Source of the DNA: JANLQX01 sp031418775
GTDB taxonomy: Bacteria > Actinomycetota > Acidimicrobiia > Acidimicrobiales > JANYDT01
Assembly: GCA_031418775.1 (NCBI GenBank)
Contig: JANOJN010000190.1
Coordinates: 11,709 to 75,708, forward strand
Reading direction: 5' to 3'
Length of the DNA: 64,000 nucleotides
Shown: piece by piece, positions 41,416-49,463 of the stretch
How the letters are laid out: every line of letters begins with the position of its first letter
Numbering within the stretch: the first letter of the stretch is position 1
Translations under genes and position numbers: made by a program
The notes under the pieces: generated by a model
Told to the model about the DNA's origin: nothing
The model's input: only the letters and a program-made list of their open reading frames with translations
The model's database searches: none

Positions 41416-42453
41416 TTACGGCACCGTGGTGGGGGTTGCCGTGACCGTCGCTGCTGCTGCGGCTTCGGCGGTGGCCGTGGAAACCGGGCTTGGGCTGCCG
41501 ACGTTGTTCGTCGGGGTCAGGAAGACGTTCGGGCTGGCTCCCTGGGGGAGGAAGTAGACCTGGTTGCCGTTCTTGTAAACCGCTTCGATCTGACGGAGTT
41601 GGATGAGCCCCGGGGTGAGCGACTCGGCGATCAGACGGTTCGCGGATGCTTCGCCGTCTGCAGCGATCTTCTTGGCGTCGGCCTGGCCCTTGGCTTCGAT
41701 CCTCGACTGCTCCGCACGCTTCTCCGAGACGAGACGATTCGTTTCGGCCTCGGTCTCCTTTTGCTTGCGCTCGATGGCGACACGCTGGGCGGCCGCCTCG
41801 GCGCCGATCGAGGCGTTGACCTGCTCTTGGATGTTCTCGGGGAGGTAGATCTCACGGATGTCGACCGTGGCGACGTCGATGCCTTCCTTTTCGAACTTCT
41901 CCTTCAGCGCCGAGAACACCCGACTCTGGATCTCGCCGCGCTTGGTGGTGATGGCGTCCTTAGCGTTGTAGGCACCGAACACGTCACGCATCGTCGAACG
42001 CACGGCTGGGCGAACGATGCGCTCGCGAATGTCGACCTCGTCCCTGATGGTGCGGAAGAGGTTGACGGCCTCGGCCTTGTTGAGTCGGTAGTTGATGGTC
42101 ACATCGACGTTCATCCGGGCGCCTTCGAGCGAAGCCACTTCGATCGAGTCGTCGCCGGTGCGGTCACCTTCGCCGCCGGCGCGAATCATCGATGTCTGCT
42201 GCAGACGAGTCGAATAGACTTTCACCTTGCCGCCGACGGGCGAGATGAGGTGCCAGCCCGGGTTCAGGGTTCCCTGCACCTTGCCACGAACGATCTCGAC
42301 GCCGATTTCGTTCGCATCCACGGAGACGAACGAGCGGCTGAGCAGGTTGACGCCGGCCAGCACGACGACGACACCGCCGATCAGAAAACCGAGGCGTCGT
42401 GGTTTGGGGAACTTGGGGAGCTGGCTGGGGTCGATCTTGAAACCTTGTGACAT
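41416..42453 (-). CDS. SPFH/prohibitin-family membrane protein
   Basis: 345 residues. The short cytoplasmic N-terminus is followed by one transmembrane helix (LGFLIGGVVVVLAGVNLLSRS). The band-7 domain (VDANEIGVEIVRGKVQGTLNPGWHLISPV onward to about 230) is typical of prohibitins. A long coiled coil rich in Ala/Glu/Lys follows (ERKQKETEAETNRLVSEKRAEQ), then a Ser/Thr/Ala/Pro tail. Such proteins form large rings or cages in membranes and scaffold proteases or lipid domains. GAGAGGAC precedes the ATG at 42453. It is divergent from a TetR-family gene with an inverted repeat between them. Confidence 0.9.
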   Translation of the reverse strand: MSQGFKIDPSQLPKFPKPRRLGFLIGGVVVVLAGVNLLSRSFVSVDANEIGVEIVRGKVQGTLNPGWHLISPVGGKVKVYSTRLQQTSMIRAGGEGDRTGDDSIEVASLEGARMNVDVTINYRLNKAEAVNLFRTIRDEVDIRERIVRPAVRSTMRDVFGAYNAKDAITTKRGEIQSRVFSALKEKFEKEGIDVATVDIREIYLPENIQEQVNASIGAEAAAQRVAIERKQKETEAETNRLVSEKRAEQSRIEAKGQADAKKIAADGEASANRLIAESLTPGLIQLRQIEAVYKNGNQVYFLPQGASPNVFLTPTNNVGSPSPVSTATAEAAAAATVTATPTTVP

Positions 42454-42489
42454 GTCCGTCCTCTCGGGAGCGCGGCAACGGGGGGATTG

Positions 42490-42516
42490 TTGCAACTAGA
42501 TGTTGCAATATAGACT
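42490..42516. promoter_or_regulatory. inverted-repeat operator and -10 box between SPFH and TetR genes
   Basis: TTGCAAC (42490-42496) and GTTGCAA (42502-42508) form a 7-bp inverted repeat around TAGAT. TATAGACT follows at 42509-42516, next to the regulator's GTG codons. The position fits self-repression by the TetR-like protein and control of the divergent SPFH gene. Confidence 0.5.
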
Positions 42517-42518
42517 CT

Positions 42519-43319
42519 GTGGCTGTGGTTCGCAACCAAGAGAGCTCCCGGGCGCCGAAACGACCGAAGCACCACCTGCGGGCCGCGGTGCTCGCCGCGG
42601 GTCACGAACTCCTCATCGAGCGGGGGCTGGAGGGTGGCGCCACGAGCGTCCCGCTCCATGCGGCGATCGATCGTGCCGCTGACAACCTGGGTGAGCGGGT
42701 CACTCCGGCCTCGGTCTACGGGCGCATCTGGGAGTCACAGTCTTCGTTCCAGCAGGACGTGCTTCTCGCCGCCGCGCGGGGATATCCGGACGGGGAAGAG
42801 GCGCCGACCGCCGATGCCGCGTTCGGCGTGATCGCCGCGGCCGACCGCTCCACGCCGGCGGCCCGTAAGGCGGCGCTCGACGAGGTGTGGTGCGTCGCCG
42901 GCGCCGTCCACGTCGGAGTCCTCGAAGCGTCGCGGAGTTGGCAGCTCTGGGTCGGGGTGTGGGCGCTGACCGTCTCTACCCCCTCGACCGCCGACGACGA
43001 GGTGCTCGGCCCGGCCCTTCGCCAAGGCGACGAGTCGGCGACCGGGGCGTTGCGCGACCTGCTCTCCGCGGTCATCGACTCGCTGGGGTTCCGCGCCCGC
43101 CCACCCTTCACCGTGGACGACTTCGCCGTCGCCGTCGCCTGCTTGGCCGAGGGTTTCGCGTTGCGTGAACGATTTGGGGTGGAGCGGCGTCAGGTGACGC
43201 TTCCGATCGGCAGCGACGCGAGGTCGTGGACACCCTTCGCCGCTGCTCTCCGCGCCCTCGCCGCCCAGTACCTCGAACCGATCCCGCGGTGGAAGCCCAC
43301 AGCGTTGAGAGCGGGGTAG
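42519..43319 (+). CDS. TetR-like transcriptional regulator
   Basis: About 266 residues. The N-terminal ~75 residues (KHHLRAAVLAAGHELLIERGLEGG onward to VTPASVYGRIWESQSSFQQDVL) match the TetR helix-turn-helix pattern, in which a helix-forming start is followed by a recognition helix with TPASVYG. The rest is a helical ligand/dimer domain not assignable to a subfamily (LDEVWCVAGAVHVGVLEASRSWQLWVG). GTG codons at 42519 and 42525 are both possible; the second sits eight bases after TAGACT and may be leaderless. It likely binds the inverted repeat just upstream. Confidence 0.72.
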   Translation: MAVVRNQESSRAPKRPKHHLRAAVLAAGHELLIERGLEGGATSVPLHAAIDRAADNLGERVTPASVYGRIWESQSSFQQDVLLAAARGYPDGEEAPTADAAFGVIAAADRSTPAARKAALDEVWCVAGAVHVGVLEASRSWQLWVGVWALTVSTPSTADDEVLGPALRQGDESATGALRDLLSAVIDSLGFRARPPFTVDDFAVAVACLAEGFALRERFGVERRQVTLPIGSDARSWTPFAAALRALAAQYLEPIPRWKPTALRAG

Positions 43320-43393
43320 CTCCCCTGCCTGTCCGGCGCCAGCGTTACTCGCTCGGCTCGTCTGCTGGCAACACGGCTGACGCGAGCGCGCTG

Positions 43394-43486
43394 GGGAGAG
43401 AGGTTGCCCCAACATCTAGGGGCTATTCACCTCCCAGCGACGTTGGGAGGTGAATAGCCCCCATATATGGGGGCAACCTCTCTCCC
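43394..43486. repeat. nested palindromic repeat, copy B
   Basis: Outer arms of 17 bp are at 43394-43410 and 43470-43486, and inner arms of 18 bp at 43419-43436 and 43444-43461 surround a 7-base loop. A CCCCCATATATGGGGG palindrome lies at 43458-43473. All arms are perfect. Modules are shared with copy A at 41336-41405. The element fills the gap between the TetR-like gene and the ribokinase gene. Confidence 0.75.
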
Positions 43487-43517
43487 AACGAACCGGGCCG
43501 GTCGGGGCTCCCGTGGC

Positions 43518-43523
43518 TACGCT
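43518..43523 (+). promoter_or_regulatory. -10 hexamer TACGCT of rbsK
   Basis: Six bases separate the hexamer from GTG at 43530, immediately after the nested palindromic repeat. Confidence 0.4.
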
Positions 43524-43529
43524 CGGAGC

Positions 43530-44450
43530 GTGGCCGTCGTTGTCGTTGTGGGAAGTGCGAACGTCGATCTGGTCGTCCGCGCTTCGCGCCATCCAGTGCC
43601 GGGGGAGACGCTGCTCGGTACCGGCTTCGCCACCCACGCCGGTGGCAAGGGGGCGAACCAGGCGGTCGCGGCGGCCCGAGCGGGGGCCCGCACTGCGCTG
43701 ATCGGTCGGATGGGCCCTGACGGTGGCGCCGACTTCCTTCGGAGCGCATTGACCGCCGCCGGGGTCGACATCTCTGCCGTCGGCACGTGCCGTCACGATC
43801 CGACCGGCACCGCGGTCATCACGGTGGCCGACTCCGGTGAGAACACCATCGTGGTGGTGCCCGGCGCGAACGCGATGCTGCGGCCGGTGCATATCGACGA
43901 TGCCGTCGAGGACGGGTTGTTCGACGACGTGCGCGTCGCGATGGCCCAGCTCGAAGTGCCCCTCGAGGTCGTCCGCCACGGATTCGAGGTCGCCAGGAGG
44001 CGCGGCGCGATGACCATGCTGAACGCCGCTCCGATGACCGAGCTGCCACCCGGATTGCTCGCGGTCACCGACGTGCTGGTGGTGAACGAAACGGAGCTCC
44101 AACAGCTCACGGGGTCGTCGTCGGCATCCTTCGACGATGCCCGCTGGGGAGCGCTGGGCGCGGTGTCGTCGGTCGTACTGACGCTGGGCGGCGATGGGGC
44201 GATCGTGCTCCGGCGCAATCAAGCTCCTGTGAAGACACCTGGGCACGAGGTCGACGTGGTCGACACGACCGCCGCCGGCGACACCTTCTGCGGCTATCTC
44301 GCTGCCTCGCTCGCCGACGGCGAGAGCGTGGACGACGCCGTCATCCGGGCGAATGCGGCCGCTGCTCTGGCGTGTACAAAGGCCGGCGCCCAGCCGTCGA
44401 TCCCGACCGCCGACGAGGTGCGAGCACTCCTGGCCCGGAATCGTCCGTGA
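43530..44450 (+). CDS. rbsK: ribokinase
   Basis: 306-residue PfkB-family sugar kinase. Ribokinase signatures are VVGSANVDLVV with the substrate Asp, FATHAGGKGANQAVAAARAG, LNAAPMTELP, VVNETELQQLTG, and VVDTTAAGDTFCGYL, whose last Asp is the catalytic base. It phosphorylates D-ribose (or a related sugar) with ATP at C5. The GTG at 43530 lies six bases after a -10 hexamer. The stop overlaps the following permease gene as GTGA, so the kinase is coupled to the importer and its sugar probably comes from nucleosides or ribose brought in by it. Confidence 0.9.
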   Translation: MAVVVVVGSANVDLVVRASRHPVPGETLLGTGFATHAGGKGANQAVAAARAGARTALIGRMGPDGGADFLRSALTAAGVDISAVGTCRHDPTGTAVITVADSGENTIVVVPGANAMLRPVHIDDAVEDGLFDDVRVAMAQLEVPLEVVRHGFEVARRRGAMTMLNAAPMTELPPGLLAVTDVLVVNETELQQLTGSSSASFDDARWGALGAVSSVVLTLGGDGAIVLRRNQAPVKTPGHEVDVVDTTAAGDTFCGYLAASLADGESVDDAVIRANAAAALACTKAGAQPSIPTADEVRALLARNRP

Positions 44451-45382
44451 TCCTCGGGGCGGTGCTGCGTTCCTTCGAGGGTCTCCTCTCGGGGTCCGTT
44501 TCCGCCGCCGCTCCGATCCTGCTGGCAGCACTTGGTGGTATGTACACCTACCATGCCGGCATCTTCAACATCGCCATGGAGGCGATGATGCTCGCCGGTG
44601 CGTTCGGGGCGGTGGTCGCCGCGCACGGTTCGCAGAACTGGTTCGTCGGCGTGCTCGGTGCGGTGGCGGCCGCCGGTGTTCTTGCCGCGATCTTCGCGTT
44701 GTTCGTCCTCGTGCTTCGGACCGACGAGTTCGTCACGGGAATCGCCCTCAACCTCGCGACGGTGGGGGCCACGACTTTTCTCCTTCGGCGCATCTACAAG
44801 AAGGCGGGCGCGTTCTCCGGCACGGCGGACAAGCCCATCCCGGCGATGCCGAAGATCCGCGTTCCTCTTCTGGGAGACGTCCCTGTGCTGCGATCCGTCA
44901 CCGCCGGTCACACGGTCGTCGAGTGGATGATCCCGTTGCTCATCGCCGGATCGGTGGTGCTGGTGTTCCGCACGCGATTCGGCCTGCGGCTCCGCTCGGC
45001 CGGTTGGAACCCTGCGTCGCTCGAGGCCAGTGGCGTGTCGACGAGACGGGTGCGGGCGCAATCGCTGGTGCTCTGCGCGGTGTTCTGCGGGCTCGCCGGC
45101 GCGTTCCTCTCAATCGGCTATCTCCAGCTTTTCGGGGAGAACATGTCGAACGGCCGCGGATGGATCTCGCTCGCCGCGATCGTCCTCGTCCAGGGCTCGC
45201 CGCTGGGCATCGCCGCGCTCTCGCTGCTGTTCGGCTTCGCCGCGTCGGTGGGGCTGAAGGCGCAGAGCATCGATGTGCCGCCCCAGTTCACCGAGATGCT
45301 TCCGTACATGGCCACGCTCATCGCGTTGTACGTGTACTCCCGGCGTCGACGTATCCGGCCGACGGTCACCCCGGTCGGCTGA
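44447..45382 (+). CDS. ABC importer permease (BMP-type nucleoside/sugar uptake)
   Basis: 311 residues with eight to ten transmembrane helices of the BPD_transp_2 family used by ribose, nucleoside and branched amino acid importers. Marks: APILLAALGGMYTYHAGIFNIAMEAMMLAGAF at the start and ISLAAIVLVQGSPLGIAALSLLFGFA near the end, the latter matching the second permease of BMP-lipoprotein systems. Start GTG 44447 overlaps the rbsK stop. Its partner permease is at 48.4 kb, with the lipoprotein and ATPase between. Confidence 0.87.
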   Translation: MILGAVLRSFEGLLSGSVSAAAPILLAALGGMYTYHAGIFNIAMEAMMLAGAFGAVVAAHGSQNWFVGVLGAVAAAGVLAAIFALFVLVLRTDEFVTGIALNLATVGATTFLLRRIYKKAGAFSGTADKPIPAMPKIRVPLLGDVPVLRSVTAGHTVVEWMIPLLIAGSVVLVFRTRFGLRLRSAGWNPASLEASGVSTRRVRAQSLVLCAVFCGLAGAFLSIGYLQLFGENMSNGRGWISLAAIVLVQGSPLGIAALSLLFGFAASVGLKAQSIDVPPQFTEMLPYMATLIALYVYSRRRRIRPTVTPVG

Positions 45383-45425
45383 GCCCGAGCTCCATCGGTG
45401 CTTGTCGAGCGCCCCGGACTGTGGT

Positions 45426-45462
45426 TGACTCATTCTGAGTCATCTGGCAACTCATGTTGAGT
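45426..45462 (+). promoter_or_regulatory. paired ACTCA-N3-TGAGT operators
   Basis: TGACTCA-TTC-TGAGTCA (45426-45442) and ACTCA-TGT-TGAGT (45450-45462) are two copies of one dyad. Their centres are 22 bp apart, about two helical turns, so they face the same side of the DNA. They lie 20-60 bases before the importer lipoprotein ATG and could bind a dimeric regulator cooperatively. Confidence 0.6.
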
Positions 45463-45484
45463 CGTCACACCCGGAGGTTTCGCC

Positions 45485-46639
45485 ATGCGTTCGTTCTCGC
45501 CCCCATCGACCGGTGCCCGCGTCCGCCGGTTCACACCCCGTCTCGGTCTGCTCGCGGTCGTCTCGACGCTGCTGGTCGTCCCCGGTCTCGGCGCCTGCAG
45601 CAGCGACAAGGCGGCCGACACCACCGCGGCCGCGGCCCCCACTGCAGTGGGGGCCGCGGATACCGCCGCTGTGGCCGCGCCGACAGCAGTCGATCTGACG
45701 GCGATGAAGGGCAAGAAGGTCGTCTACCTCATCAACGGTGCGCTCGGCGACAAGGGCTTCTACGACTCCGGTCAGCAGGGGATGGATGCGCTGAAGGCGG
45801 CCGGTGCGCGGACCCGCACGCTCGAGGCCAACTTCGATGCGTCGAAGTACCAGAACCTCGTCGACGCGGCGTTCGAGGATGCCGACGTCGTCTTCGCCAT
45901 CGCCTACGGGTTCGAGGACGCGCTCAAGGCGGCAGCAAGGGCGCACCCCGACACACCCGTCGTCAACCTCGATTTCGACATCGTCGATGCCGACGGCAAC
46001 GTCACCAGCGTGGACTTCGTCGAAGAGGAGTCGGCCTTCCTCGCCGGTGCCGCCGCGGCGCTGGCCACGACGGACACCTCGATCGCCGGGATCAACCCAG
46101 ACAAGAAGATCGGTGTGGTGGGCGGCGACACCGATCCGGTCACCACGTCGTTCATGTTCGCCTACGAAAACGGTGCGAAGTCGATCGACCCGGCGATCGC
46201 CGTCGAGCGCAAGACGCTCGGCGGAGCGTGGGACGACCAGGCGAAGGGCAAGCAGGCGGCCGAGCAGCTCTACGACTCGGGCAACGACGTCGTGTTCCAG
46301 GTCGCTGCTGCCGCCGGCCTCGGCGTACTGCAGGCGGCCAACGATCGAAAGCTCTTTGCCATCGGGGTCGACGCGAATCAGAACGACCTCTACCCGGGAC
46401 ATGTGTTCGCCAGTGACATCAAGAACGTTGGCGGGGCGATCGAACGGGTGGCAACGTCGATCGGCGACGGTTCCTACAAGAAGGGCGCTGTGCTGACGTC
46501 GGGCATCAAGGACGGCGGCGTCGACCTCGACCTGACGGCCACCACGAAGGTCCTCCCGGCCGTCGTCGAGGTCCGCATCGCAGCGCTTCGCCAGCAGATC
46601 ATCGACGGAACGCTCCAGGTCGAGCGCTACAAGCCCTAA
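45485..46639 (+). CDS. BMP-family substrate-binding lipoprotein
   Basis: 384 residues. The signal peptide with lipobox (LLVVPGLGAC, Cys39) is followed by an Ala/Thr linker and a basic-membrane-protein (PnrA/Med) periplasmic-binding fold: KVVYLINGALGDKGFYDSGQQG, ANFDASKYQNLVDAAFEDADVVF, KIGVVGGDTDPVTTSFMFAYENG and IGVDANQNDLYPG, the latter two lining the ligand cleft. BMP proteins bind purine nucleosides or related compounds. GGAGG lies 10 bases before the ATG. Two paired operators sit upstream. The ribokinase in the same cluster supports a nucleoside or ribose ligand. Confidence 0.9.
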   Translation: MRSFSPPSTGARVRRFTPRLGLLAVVSTLLVVPGLGACSSDKAADTTAAAAPTAVGAADTAAVAAPTAVDLTAMKGKKVVYLINGALGDKGFYDSGQQGMDALKAAGARTRTLEANFDASKYQNLVDAAFEDADVVFAIAYGFEDALKAAARAHPDTPVVNLDFDIVDADGNVTSVDFVEEESAFLAGAAAALATTDTSIAGINPDKKIGVVGGDTDPVTTSFMFAYENGAKSIDPAIAVERKTLGGAWDDQAKGKQAAEQLYDSGNDVVFQVAAAAGLGVLQAANDRKLFAIGVDANQNDLYPGHVFASDIKNVGGAIERVATSIGDGSYKKGAVLTSGIKDGGVDLDLTATTKVLPAVVEVRIAALRQQIIDGTLQVERYKP

Positions 46640-46665
46640 GGAGTCCCGAATCGCAGACTGCTGCC

Positions 46666-46683
46666 GAATCCGCGGCCGGATTC
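46666..46683 (+). other. 7-bp hairpin between lipoprotein and ATPase genes
   Basis: GAATCCG-CGGC-CGGATTC begins 27 bases after the lipoprotein stop in a 192-base gap. It has no T-run. Its position suits partial termination or mRNA protection, which would give more binding protein than ATPase; that role is inference. Confidence 0.35.
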
Positions 46684-46831
46684 CGCCGTGGCGGCGTCCT
46701 CGTCGTTGCGGTCGGACAAGGCAGGCGCTTCCTCCTGCGTCCTTGCCACAACGAAATCCGACTCGCGAATTCCGCGAGCTGCTTACGACTCGGGACACCT
46801 GCGCGGTTCTCCGGCGTGCCAGGCTGTGGGC

Positions 46832-48403
46832 GTGGTGGTCGTCTCCTTCGTCGGCGTCACGAAGGTGTACCCGCCCGCAGTTCGAGCGCTCGACGACGTC
46901 ACCGTCGACATCGACGGCGGGGAGATCCATGCGTTCGTCGGCGAGAACGGCGCCGGAAAGTCGACCCTGATGAAGGTGCTCAACGGCGAGATCCGTCCCG
47001 ACGCCGGACGGGTCGAGGTGTTCAGCTCGCCCGTGTCGTACCGGTCCGCAAACGACGCGATGGCCGACGGCATCGGCATGGTGCACCAGGAGATCCTTCT
47101 CGTCGACCAGCTCACGGTCTGGGAGAACGTCGTCCTCGGCCACGAACCGACCACCCGCTTCGGTCTGGTCGATCGTGATCGAGCTCGCCGTGAGGTCGCC
47201 ACGACCATTGCCGGCGCCGGTCTCGCTCTCGAACCCGATGCGATCGTAGGCACACTTACTGTTGGGGCGAGGCAGAAGGTCGAGATCGCCAAGCTCCTGC
47301 ACCGCAAGGTGCGACTCCTGATACTCGACGAACCGACGGCCGTTCTCACGCCGCAGGAGATCCCCGAGCTTTTCACCGAGCTCCGTCAGCTCCGAGATGA
47401 CGGGCGCACGGTCTGTTTCATCTCCCACCACCTCGATGAGGTCATCGACCTCGCCGATCGCATCACGGTTCTTCGCGACGGCGCGCACATCGCCACGCTG
47501 ACGGCCTCCGCGACCAGTGTCTCGGAACTGGCCCGCCTCATGGTGGAACGCGACGTGTTGTTGACCTCACAGCGCACACCACTCCAGCGCGGTGCTCCGG
47601 TTCTTCGGGTCCGCGGTCTAAAGGCAGACATCACCGGCTCGAGCAGCAAGCTCGGGCCGATCGACCTCGTCGTGCATGAACGGGAGGTTCTCGGTGTTGC
47701 CGGGGTCGAAGGTAACGGTCAGCACGATCTGGTCGAAGCGCTCGTCGGTGTCGTCCCTTGCGCGGCTGCCGAACTCGGTGTCGGCGAGGTCGACCTCCGA
47801 CCGTTGTCGATCCTTGATCGGCGACGGTACCTCGCGTTCGTTCCGTCGGATCGTCGGACCCAGGGCGGCGCGCTGACGGCGCCGATCGTCGACAACGTGG
47901 CCATGACCCACCATCGCCTCACCCCGGGCTTCTCGGCGATGCGCGGGTGGCTCTTCAACCGCGCTCGGGCCAAGGCGCTCGCGTCGGACATCCGTGATCG
48001 TTTGGACATCGCGTCGAGCTCCGTCGAGGCGCCTCTCGGCTCGCTGTCGGGCGGCAGTCAGCAGAAGGTCGTGCTCGGTCGCGAGATGTCCATCGACCGT
48101 CCGCTCGTCGTCCTCGACCAGCCGACGCGCGGGGTCGACGTGGGGTCGATCGAGGAGATTCACCGAAGCATCCTCGGCCTCCGCGCCGGAGGCCGGGCCG
48201 TCCTCGTCGTGTCGGCCGACCTCGACGAGTTGCTGCGCCTCTGCGACCGCATCGTCGTGATGTTCCGCGGGCGGCTCGTGCTCGACATCGACGCCGATGA
48301 CGCCACCCTCGAACTGCTCGGTCGGGCGATGCTCGAAGGCATCGATGCCCGCACGGCGCCACGACCGACACTGCTCTCGGTCCCGAAGATGTCGTCGCCA
48401 TGA
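46832..48403 (+). CDS. ABC importer ATP-binding protein with two ATPase domains
   Basis: 523 residues, two fused ATPase domains of the sugar/nucleoside importer class (RbsA/YufO type). Domain 1: Walker A GENGAGKST, signature-region LTVGARQKVEIAKLL and Walker B LLILDEPTAVLTP. Domain 2 has a degenerate Walker A (VEGNGQHDLVEAL), signature LSGGSQQKVVLGREM and a Walker B variant LVVLDQPTRGVDVGS with Gln for Glu, as is common in this class. GTG at 46832 is preferred because the family begins VVVSFVGVTKVY; several GTG codons in a row leave the exact start open. It overlaps the next permease gene by ATGA. Confidence 0.88.
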   Translation: MVVVSFVGVTKVYPPAVRALDDVTVDIDGGEIHAFVGENGAGKSTLMKVLNGEIRPDAGRVEVFSSPVSYRSANDAMADGIGMVHQEILLVDQLTVWENVVLGHEPTTRFGLVDRDRARREVATTIAGAGLALEPDAIVGTLTVGARQKVEIAKLLHRKVRLLILDEPTAVLTPQEIPELFTELRQLRDDGRTVCFISHHLDEVIDLADRITVLRDGAHIATLTASATSVSELARLMVERDVLLTSQRTPLQRGAPVLRVRGLKADITGSSSKLGPIDLVVHEREVLGVAGVEGNGQHDLVEALVGVVPCAAAELGVGEVDLRPLSILDRRRYLAFVPSDRRTQGGALTAPIVDNVAMTHHRLTPGFSAMRGWLFNRARAKALASDIRDRLDIASSSVEAPLGSLSGGSQQKVVLGREMSIDRPLVVLDQPTRGVDVGSIEEIHRSILGLRAGGRAVLVVSADLDELLRLCDRIVVMFRGRLVLDIDADDATLELLGRAMLEGIDARTAPRPTLLSVPKMSSP

Positions 48404-49455
48404 GCGTGGACCGCAGTTGGAGGACGGCGCTCGTCGGCGTCGTTGTCTCCCTGCTCCTCGGCGCGCTCCTCGCCGCCGTTCTGGGCTACGCCGTCTTCGA
48501 TATGTTCAGCGCGCTGTGGCGCTCGGCCGTCGTCAAGCCCGGCCGCTTCGAGGCAACGCTCGCGAACGCCGTTCCGCTCCTGCTCACCGGATTATCCGCG
48601 GCGATCGCGTTTGCGGCGGGACCGGTGAACCTTGGCCAGCCCGGCCAGGTCCTCGTCGGTGCGCTCTTCGCCGTGACCGGTGGTCTGTACCTTGACCTCC
48701 CTTCGTTACTCCAGGTGCCGGTGCTCCTGGCACTCGGCGGGCTCGGCGGAGCCTTCTGGGCCGGCATCGCGGCGTTCACGAAACGCCGCTTCGGCATGGA
48801 CGAGTTCATCGTGACGCTGATGCTCAACGAGATCGGGCGGCTGCTGACCGATTGGTGCATCTCCTCCCCGCTGCAGGATCCGAAGGCCGGGTCGGTCACC
48901 ACGCGGGCGGTGAACTCAAGCGGGTGGATCAGCCGCTGGGGGAGTGTCTCGGTCGGGCTGACGGTCGCCGCGGTCTGCGGTGTGGTGGTCCGACGCTTCA
49001 TCGTGGGGTACGAGTGGCGGATGATGGGCCAGGCGCCGATGTTCGCCCGGCTGGGTGGCGTTCGCAACGACGTGAATACGACGGCCGTGCTGCTCTTCAC
49101 CGGCGCACTCGCCGGTTTCGCCGGGGCCATCCTCCTCCTTGCCGGTCCGCACCGATTCGTGAAAGGGCTCGGTGGGAACTACGGATGGGACGGGGTGATG
49201 GTCGCCGTCGTCGCCGTGAACGCGCTCCTCGGCTGCCTGCTCTATGCCCTCCTTTTCTCCGGGCTGCAGATCGGCTCGATCGGCATGGAGTTGGCTGCCG
49301 ACGTGCCGTCGGAATACGTCCAGATCCTTCAGGCCATCGTGGTATTGGTCACGGTGGCCGTCCGCGGATTCCTCGCGTCGAAGGTTCGGGCGTGGCGGGC
49401 GAGGCGTCGTGCCCGTCGACCACGACCCCAGCCCGACGCCTCGCTGCGTCCGTAG
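48400..49455 (+). CDS. ABC importer permease (BMP-type, first permease class)
   Basis: 351 residues with eight to ten membrane helices: ALVGVVVSLLLGALLAAVLGYAVF, LANAVPLLLTGLSAAIAFAAGPVNLGQPGQ, MDEFIVTLMLNEIGRLL and GGNYGWDGVMVAVVAVNALLG match the YufP-type permease of nucleoside importers. The C-terminus is a basic Arg/Pro tail. The ATGA overlap with the ATPase gene shows one operon. Together with the permease at 44.4 kb it forms the membrane channel. Confidence 0.88.
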   Translation: MSVDRSWRTALVGVVVSLLLGALLAAVLGYAVFDMFSALWRSAVVKPGRFEATLANAVPLLLTGLSAAIAFAAGPVNLGQPGQVLVGALFAVTGGLYLDLPSLLQVPVLLALGGLGGAFWAGIAAFTKRRFGMDEFIVTLMLNEIGRLLTDWCISSPLQDPKAGSVTTRAVNSSGWISRWGSVSVGLTVAAVCGVVVRRFIVGYEWRMMGQAPMFARLGGVRNDVNTTAVLLFTGALAGFAGAILLLAGPHRFVKGLGGNYGWDGVMVAVVAVNALLGCLLYALLFSGLQIGSIGMELAADVPSEYVQILQAIVVLVTVAVRGFLASKVRAWRARRRARRPRPQPDASLRP

Positions 49456-49463
49456 CGCCGGAG

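Noticed and set aside
45452..47488. 678-codon minus-strand frame opposite the BMP lipoprotein and ATPase genes
   Set aside because: Both plus-strand genes have clear families and motifs; the antisense frame spans their junction and has no recognisable domain.
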